Source: a bacterium SCSIO 12643 (GTDB lineage Bacteria; Bacteroidota; Bacteroidia; Flavobacteriales_G; Salibacteraceae). Taken from it: DNA of 64,000 nt. Under the pieces are notes generated by a model that had not been told where the DNA came from, did no database searches, and saw only the letters and a list, made by a program, of their open reading frames with translations. The DNA lies in the NCBI GenBank assembly GCA_024398135.1, contig CP073750.1:2914001-2978000 (forward strand). The letters are read 5' to 3'. A program made the translations under genes and the position numbers. This document shows positions 58,993-64,000 of this stretch, one piece after another (the first letter of the stretch is position 1; each line of letters starts with the position of its first letter).

Positions 58993-61374
58993 TTAGTTTC
59001 TTAGAATTTTTCCTTTTGTCACAATGCTTTGAATTCGCTCTAACGTCTTGCGTTCGGTACAAAGCTCTAAAAAGGCTCTTCTTTCTAAGTCGAGTAAATA
59101 TTGTTCGGAAACTTCTGTGGTTTCAGATAAATCACCACCAGCGAGTACGGTTCCCAGTTTGATGGAAATTAGTTCGTCATGTTCTGACATGTAATTTCCG
59201 CTGAGCATAGAGTTGGCTCCGGAGTATACCAGTCCCAAAGCTTCTTGCCCGTAGACTTTGATATCGGTTCTTTGGGTAGGTTGTGTGTATCCTTTTTCAG
59301 CCATTAACTTAGCCGCTTGTTTCGCGTAAGCTAAATGGTAATCGCGACTCACAATTACTTCGTCAATACCTTCTCTGAGGTAACCCAATTCAAAACCTTC
59401 GTATGCTGAAGTCGCCACTTTGGCCTGGCCAATGGTTAAGAAACGATTTCTGAATTGGTTGGTACGGATGTCACCTTCTTTAAGTTCATCGCTCATACGA
59501 AGTACGAATTCCTTAGAACCGCCACCTCCAGGGATGAGACCTACTCCAAATTCTACCAACCCAATATAGGTTTCGGCATGTGCAATGACTTTATCGGCAT
59601 GCATGCTGATTTCGCAACCACCACCCAGCGCCATTCCATGCGGAGCAACCACGACAGGAATAGAGGAGTAGCGAATTCGCATCACCGTATTTTGGAAACT
59701 TCTGATGGCAAAATCCAATTCATCATATTCTTGCTCTACCGCCATCATAAAGATCATTCCTACATTGGCTCCGGCTGAGAAGTTTTCTCCTTCGTTAGAG
59801 ATCACCAATGCATCATAATCTGCTTCGGCCATATCAATGGCTTTATTGATCCCGGCAATAACTTCGCCACCAATGGTATTCATTTTAGAATGGAACTCTA
59901 AATTGATCACACCATCTCCCAAATCAATAATGGAAGCTTCTCTGTTTTTCCAAAGTGTATTTTCTTCTCGGAGCAATGCCAGACTTAAAGTGTCTTCCTG
60001 ACCCGGAACGAGTACGTAAGATTTGCTTGGAATATCATAATAGAATCGTTTACCGTTTTCCACTTTATAAAAAGCAGTGAATCCGGCTTCTTTCATTTCG
60101 TAAATCCAATCGGCTGGTTTTTTATCGGCTTTTTCCAAAGCACGTAACCCGGCTTCAAACCCAATGGCGTCCCATGCTTCAAATGGACCTTGTTGCCATC
60201 CGAATCCTGCACGTAATGCATCATCCATTCGGAATACTTCATCACTGATTTCAGGAATTCTATGCGTTACGTATGCAAACAAACTTGTGAAAATGCTTCT
60301 ATAAAATTCTCCGGCCTTGTCTTTCCCATTAAACAACACCGGCATTCTTTCTGCTAAATCGGTGATGGTTTTGGTCATTTCCAATGTCGGAAATTTCACA
60401 CGTTGTTTGGGTTCATATTCTAATGTTTTCAGATTCAATGACAAGATCTGACTTTTGCCATTTTCATCTTTTACTTTTTTATAGAAACCTTGTTTGGTTT
60501 TACTTCCCAGCCATTTGTTATCGATCATTTTACCTACATAATCCGGTAAAGTGAACAATGCGTTGGCTTCATCATTAGGAGTATTCTCTTTCAGGCCATT
60601 GGCCACTAGTACCAGAGTATCCAGACCCACAACATCCGCAGTTCTAAATGTTGCAGATTTTGGACGACCCAATACCGGACCGGTCAATTTATCTACTTCA
60701 TCCACAGATAAGTCTAAATCTTTAACCGAGTGGAACAGTGCCATGATAGCAAATACTCCAATTCTATTGGCAATAAATGCAGGGGTATCCTTACAAAGTA
60801 CGGTGGTTTTACCTAATATTTTTTTACCATATCCCATTAAGAAGTCTACTACCTCTGGTTGGGTATGTGGTGTCGGGATAATTTCCAGTAGTTTTAGATA
60901 TCTAGGAGGATTGAAAAAGTGTGTGCCACAGAAATGTGCTTTAAAGTCATCACTGCGTCCATCTAACATTAAATGAATTGGAATACCAGAAGTATTTGAA
61001 GTGATCAATGTTCCCGGAGTACGATATTTCTCAACTTGTTCAAAAATGATTTTCTTGATGTCTAGTCTTTCGATGACCACCTCAATAACCCAATCATAAT
61101 CTTTGATTTTAGGCATATCATCATCAAAATTCCCGGTCTCAATTCTACTTGCAAATTTTTTGCTGTACAAAGGAGCAGGCTTTGATTTGATCGAAGCTTT
61201 TAAATGGGCATCAACAATCGCGTTTCTTTCCGATTTGTTTTTTGAGTCTTTGGCTTCATCGGGTACAATGTCTAATAGTAAGACTTTGCAACCAATGTTG
61301 GCAAAATGGGCCGCAATGGCAGAACCCATCACTCCGGATCCCAGGACCGCAACTTTTCTAATGGCTCTTTTCAT
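58993..61374 (-). CDS. 3-hydroxyacyl-CoA dehydrogenase / enoyl-CoA hydratase fusion
   Basis: A 793-residue bifunctional protein of the FadN type. The N-terminal dehydrogenase (NAD motif VAVLGSGVMGSAIAAHFANIGCKVLLLD; FCGTHFFNPPRYLKLLEIIPT) is followed by its C-terminal domain, and a crotonase-like hydratase occupies about residues 480-790 (ALVISNEGENFSAGANVGMIF; GGGCEISMHADKVIAHAETYIGLVEFGVGLIPGGGG). The order is reversed relative to E. coli FadB. It performs hydration and dehydrogenation in beta-oxidation with the adjacent thiolase. It starts 38 bp after the marR gene. Confidence 0.93.
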   Translation of the reverse strand: MKRAIRKVAVLGSGVMGSAIAAHFANIGCKVLLLDIVPDEAKDSKNKSERNAIVDAHLKASIKSKPAPLYSKKFASRIETGNFDDDMPKIKDYDWVIEVVIERLDIKKIIFEQVEKYRTPGTLITSNTSGIPIHLMLDGRSDDFKAHFCGTHFFNPPRYLKLLEIIPTPHTQPEVVDFLMGYGKKILGKTTVLCKDTPAFIANRIGVFAIMALFHSVKDLDLSVDEVDKLTGPVLGRPKSATFRTADVVGLDTLVLVANGLKENTPNDEANALFTLPDYVGKMIDNKWLGSKTKQGFYKKVKDENGKSQILSLNLKTLEYEPKQRVKFPTLEMTKTITDLAERMPVLFNGKDKAGEFYRSIFTSLFAYVTHRIPEISDEVFRMDDALRAGFGWQQGPFEAWDAIGFEAGLRALEKADKKPADWIYEMKEAGFTAFYKVENGKRFYYDIPSKSYVLVPGQEDTLSLALLREENTLWKNREASIIDLGDGVINLEFHSKMNTIGGEVIAGINKAIDMAEADYDALVISNEGENFSAGANVGMIFMMAVEQEYDELDFAIRSFQNTVMRIRYSSIPVVVAPHGMALGGGCEISMHADKVIAHAETYIGLVEFGVGLIPGGGGSKEFVLRMSDELKEGDIRTNQFRNRFLTIGQAKVATSAYEGFELGYLREGIDEVIVSRDYHLAYAKQAAKLMAEKGYTQPTQRTDIKVYGQEALGLVYSGANSMLSGNYMSEHDELISIKLGTVLAGGDLSETTEVSEQYLLDLERRAFLELCTERKTLERIQSIVTKGKILRN

Positions 61375-61412
61375 TTAGTTCAATTAATAGATGAACCCCG
61401 AGGGGCTCTTAG

Positions 61413-61862
61413 TTAGTTTTTCTTTCTTTTCTTAAAAAGTTCGCTTTCGAGAACTTCATTGATCTTACCGATAGATGAGAAGAAGTTTTCCTTTTCATCT
61501 TCCGTCAGTTTATTGTAGATAATGGTATTGAAATCAATCACCACTTTCTTTGCAATATCTCTTTGTGTAATTCCGTAATCTGTCAAAACAATACGAATCA
61601 CACGTTTGTCTTTTTGGTCCGGTACACGCTTAATTAAATTGTCCTCTTCCATAGCTTTAAGCGTACGTGTTAAACTACGTGATTCCATGCCCATAAGCGG
61701 TCCCAATTTCGTGGAGGGAGTTCCATGTTCCGGATCAATTTTGATTAGTGCATACCCTACAGACATATTCACTCCATGTTCCTGGGCAATTGAATTGTAA
61801 AGTCTGGATATTTTGTACCATGCCCATCGGATGTGAAAGTCAAAAGTTTCGCTTGATTTCAT
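61413..61862 (-). CDS. MarR-family transcriptional regulator
   Basis: A 149-residue MarR-type winged helix protein. The DNA-binding part is STKLGPLMGMESRSLTRTLKAMEEDNLIKRVPDQKDKRVIRIVLTDYG with the wing DKR. It is the first gene of the beta-oxidation operon and likely represses it, relieved by acyl-CoA or fatty acid (inference from position and from FadR-like roles of MarR proteins in other bacteria). A dyad lies just upstream of its start (61872-61889). Confidence 0.88.
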   Translation of the reverse strand: MKSSETFDFHIRWAWYKISRLYNSIAQEHGVNMSVGYALIKIDPEHGTPSTKLGPLMGMESRSLTRTLKAMEEDNLIKRVPDQKDKRVIRIVLTDYGITQRDIAKKVVIDFNTIIYNKLTEDEKENFFSSIGKINEVLESELFKKRKKN

Positions 61863-62166
61863 TTGTTTATTATTTGTTGCTCAATAAATTAAATAAGGAA
61901 AAAAATCCTGTGTTTTTCTTAAGCTCATAAAGAAAAAACATTTTTTTATTCCGCATCTGCCTCATCATTAATAATTCATTAAATTTGGATGTCAAGCAAC
62001 TGAAATAATAATAAAGAGGAGTTTTATAGTATGCTTGCATAACAAAAATAGTGATTTATCTACTTATACCAAGTTTATTATCAGAAATTTCACATAATGG
62101 TCATATTTCTACCAATTTGGGCAAGAAGAGGAAATTATTTTTGACAATAACATTTAAACCACGAAT
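61863..62166. other. 304-bp divergent intergenic region between marR and egtB
   Basis: A+T-rich, with no open frame of note. It contains the marR dyad at 61872-61889. No strict TAnnTTTG element is visible for egtB. Confidence 0.6.
61872..61889. promoter_or_regulatory. Dyad upstream of marR (candidate autoregulatory operator)
   Basis: ATTTGTTGC and TCAATAAAT form an 18-bp inverted repeat with two mismatched positions, 10 bp before the marR ATG. Position and size suit a MarR dimer site. Confidence 0.4.
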
Positions 62167-63330
62167 ATGAAAAATGCACTCATAGAAAGATTTATGAATA
62201 TACGTCTCCATACGGTGGAGATTTGTCAGCCGCTACAGGTAGAGGATTATGTGGCACAACCTATTGAAGATGTGAGTCCGCCCAAATGGCATTTGGCACA
62301 TACCACATGGTTTTTTGAAACATTCGTTTTGAACACGGTGGAAGAATATGACCTTTTTGACGAACAGTATAGCTTTCTATTCAATTCCTATTATAACAAT
62401 ATAGGTAAACGTGTGTCTCGAAATAAAAGGGGAGATATTACACGTCCGGGTGTGGATGAGATCATGGAATACCGTTCGCATGTCAATGATCAGATGGTGT
62501 TGTTTATTGATAATATGACCCCGGATAAGTTTGAGTATTGGCGCCCGATCATTGAATTGGGTTTGCAACATGAGCAGCAACATCAGGAATTACTTTGGAC
62601 CGATTTAAAATACATCCTAGGCGTGAGTCCGATTTTTCCGGTATATGCTTCGGTGAATCCAATCGACAATGAAATAGAGAAAGACGATATGGAGTTTATT
62701 TCTATATCTGAGGGCGTCTATGAAATTGGGCATAAATCGGATGATTTTTGTTTTGATAATGAGTTGGGGGTACATAAGGTATTCCTGCATGACTTTGAAA
62801 TTTCAGATCGTTTGGTAACCAATGCAGAATATTTAGAATTTATTGAAGCAGGAGGTTATGAAGATTTTAATCTATGGCATGATGAAGGCTGGAAATGGCT
62901 ACAGGAAAACGAAATTGATAGCCCGTTGTATTGGCGACATATCAATGGAGGTTGGTTCGAGTTTACCTTAACCGGTTTAGAGGAAATTGATCCCAAACGT
63001 GCAGTAACCCACATCAGTTATTATGAAGCCTGGGCATATGCACATTGGAAAGGAATGCGTTTGCCAACGGAGTTTGAATGGGAAATTGCCAGTCAAAAAA
63101 TGGAGTGGGGTCATCGTTGGGAATGGACGAATAGTGCTTATTTAGCCTATCCAAATTATAAAAAAGCAGAAGGGGCTATTGGAGAGTATAACGGGAAGTT
63201 TATGATCAACCAAATGGTTTTAAGAGGTGCATCTGTAGCAACGAGCCCGAATCATAGTCGCTATACATACCGTAATTTCTGGCATGCGGAAGGACAATCT
63301 CAATTTACAGGAATTCGCCTTGCGAAATAG
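62167..63330 (+). CDS. egtB: Ergothioneine biosynthesis protein EgtB (sulfoxide synthase)
   Basis: A 387-residue non-heme iron enzyme. The N-terminal DinB-like domain has the iron-binding histidines in PKWHLAHTTWFFETF and in GLQHEQQHQELLW (HxxxHxE). The C-terminal formylglycine-generating-enzyme-like domain includes SDRLVTNAEYLEFIEAGGY, YYEAWAYAHWKGMRLPTEFEWE and the end FTGIRLAK. It joins a thiol donor (gamma-glutamyl-cysteine or cysteine) to hercynine on the way to ergothioneine. The EgtD methyltransferase gene is not seen in the window. Confidence 0.9.
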   Translation: MKNALIERFMNIRLHTVEICQPLQVEDYVAQPIEDVSPPKWHLAHTTWFFETFVLNTVEEYDLFDEQYSFLFNSYYNNIGKRVSRNKRGDITRPGVDEIMEYRSHVNDQMVLFIDNMTPDKFEYWRPIIELGLQHEQQHQELLWTDLKYILGVSPIFPVYASVNPIDNEIEKDDMEFISISEGVYEIGHKSDDFCFDNELGVHKVFLHDFEISDRLVTNAEYLEFIEAGGYEDFNLWHDEGWKWLQENEIDSPLYWRHINGGWFEFTLTGLEEIDPKRAVTHISYYEAWAYAHWKGMRLPTEFEWEIASQKMEWGHRWEWTNSAYLAYPNYKKAEGAIGEYNGKFMINQMVLRGASVATSPNHSRYTYRNFWHAEGQSQFTGIRLAK

Positions 63331-63474
63331 CCTGAACTGGAACTTTAGACAATAACATAGATCTGTTTAAAAGAAATTGTTTTTTCTTCTAATTAGATCG
63401 TGATCTCGTATTAAGTTGGACTTTGAAATGGTAATCAAATTTACCGTTAAGTGAACTTAATATAAGAGATCAAT

Positions 63475-64000
63475 ATGAGGATTCATTTTATTGCGATTGG
63501 CGGAAGTGCTATGCATAATTTGGCTTTGGCCATGCATGATAAAGGTTATCATGTAACCGGGAGTGATGATGAGGTTTTTGAACCATCAAAAGGTAGGTTA
63601 AAACAAGCTGGAATTTTACCGGAGGCTTTTGGATGGTATCCTGAAAAAATAACCGAAGACATCGATGCAGTGATTTTGGGAATGCATGCGCGAGCGGATA
63701 ATCCTGAATTGTTAAAAGCACAAGAATTAGGACTTTCGGTATACTCTTATCCGGAATTTATATACAATCAATCGGTAGATAAAAAGCGCGTAGTGATTGC
63801 CGGAAGTCATGGAAAGACTACGATTACTTCTATGATCTTACATGTGCTGAATTATTATAATCTGGATTTTGATTACATGGTAGGGGCGCAACTGGAAGGC
63901 TTTGACCGAATGGTGAAGTTGACTAAACAAGCTCCGATTATCATTTTAGAAGGGGATGAGTATTTATCATCACCTATAGACCGCAGACCTAAATTTATTT
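63475..64000 (+). CDS. mpl: UDP-N-acetylmuramate:L-Ala-gamma-D-Glu-meso-DAP ligase (partial 5' end)
   Basis: The first 175 codons of a Mur-ligase, running off the right edge. It starts MRIHFIAIGGSAMHNLALAMHDKGYHVTGSDD (MurC-like N-terminal domain) and reaches the ATP-binding P-loop VVIAGSHGKTTITSMILHVL with Lys114. The EVFEPSKGRL and DAVILGMHARADNPEL stretches favour Mpl (peptidoglycan recycling) over MurC. It is 144 bp after egtB. The central and C-terminal domains lie outside the window. Confidence 0.88.
   Translation, partial: MRIHFIAIGGSAMHNLALAMHDKGYHVTGSDDEVFEPSKGRLKQAGILPEAFGWYPEKITEDIDAVILGMHARADNPELLKAQELGLSVYSYPEFIYNQSVDKKRVVIAGSHGKTTITSMILHVLNYYNLDFDYMVGAQLEGFDRMVKLTKQAPIIILEGDEYLSSPIDRRPKFI

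Noticed and set aside
60551-60976. 141-codon plus-strand ORF opposite the fadB-type gene.
   Set aside because: It is antisense to the conserved dehydrogenase domain and has no independent motif.
61395-61406. CCCC-GA-GGGG mini-dyad between marR and the fadB-type gene.
   Set aside because: The arms are 4 bp, no T-tract follows and the genes appear co-transcribed, so it is not a convincing terminator.
63362-63391. A-rich/T-rich hairpin after egtB.
   Set aside because: The stem consists of A/T pairs in a low-complexity region; not distinct enough to call a terminator.
1-64000. tRNA, rRNA, CRISPR arrays, insertion sequences, integrases or prophage genes.
   Set aside because: I found no cloverleaf, repeat-spacer pattern, transposase or integrase motifs in the intergenic regions or proteins. 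Small non-coding RNAs cannot be excluded by reading alone.

Overview
This window is chromosomal DNA from a member of the Bacteroidota, most likely a marine or freshwater Flavobacteriales relative (Crocinitomicaceae/Cryomorphaceae-like; this placement is inference). The evidence is moderately A+T-rich DNA, several proteins with C-terminal type IX secretion (T9SS) sorting domains, two TonB-dependent receptors with carboxypeptidase-like N-terminal domains, a long form of GAPDH with an N-terminal extension, a fused E1 alpha/beta 2-oxoacid dehydrogenase, a CrtYcd-type lycopene cyclase, and repeated matches to the Bacteroidota -7 promoter element TAnnTTTG. Most of the window is ordinary core genome. 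I see no rRNA, tRNA, CRISPR array, insertion sequence or prophage.

Layout. 1-2525: the 3' end of dnaK with its terminator, then an RND-type exporter. 2535-6760 (minus): an operon dapF - GNAT - mltG - rsmE - DUF4159 - lipoprotein. 7006-10593: a DegP/HtrA protease, GAPDH and an ElaA-type acetyltransferase. 10596-15343 (minus): DUF1697, peroxiredoxin, ZIP transporter plus methyltransferase, and a lipoprotein plus T9SS-sorted hydrolase. 15511-23819: a dicarboxylate/amino-acid symporter, a LON-domain protein (minus), then E1 alpha/beta, FAD oxidoreductase, rhodanese, lipoproteins and an esterase. 23822-26704 (minus): an unknown protein followed by a TPR histidine kinase and a NarL-type regulator. 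26882-30451: a secreted cyclophilin, a secreted trypsin-like protease, an unknown protein and a YiiX-like peptidase. 30601-35279: an AraC regulator, UvrA and an AlkD-like protein. 35418-41746: a LytS/LytTR two-component system, a TonB-dependent receptor, a small protein, an MDR dehydrogenase and MTA/SAH nucleosidase. 41747-42422 is a gene-poor gap.

42423-50741 holds a methyltransferase, a TonB-dependent receptor (minus) and the most striking locus: a MerR-type regulator with a cobalamin-binding domain (CarH/LitR type) followed by crtI, crtB, an unknown secreted protein, crtZ and crtYcd. These give a route from GGPP to zeaxanthin-type carotenoids. The regulator keeps the Wx9EH and ExHxxG motifs of B12 photoreceptors. 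The two intergenic regions flanking it each carry the same inverted repeat, TTTGTTTAA-N16-TTAAACAAA, overlapping predicted promoters. I read this as a light- and B12-controlled carotenoid operon that may also include the divergent TonB receptor.

50871-55813 holds accessory and unknown genes: an outer-membrane-like protein, small proteins, a Crp/Fnr regulator, a T9SS-sorted protein, an HNH endonuclease and a small membrane protein. 55971-61862 (minus) is a marR - fadB - fadA - fadE beta-oxidation operon. The window ends with egtB (ergothioneine synthesis) and the 5' part of mpl (peptidoglycan recycling). Other regulatory signals not explained by gene calls are a 25-bp dyad shared by the lytS and TonB-receptor upstream regions, a CTCACGG-N4-CCGTGAG dyad upstream of the TPR kinase operon, and a dyad just upstream of marR.
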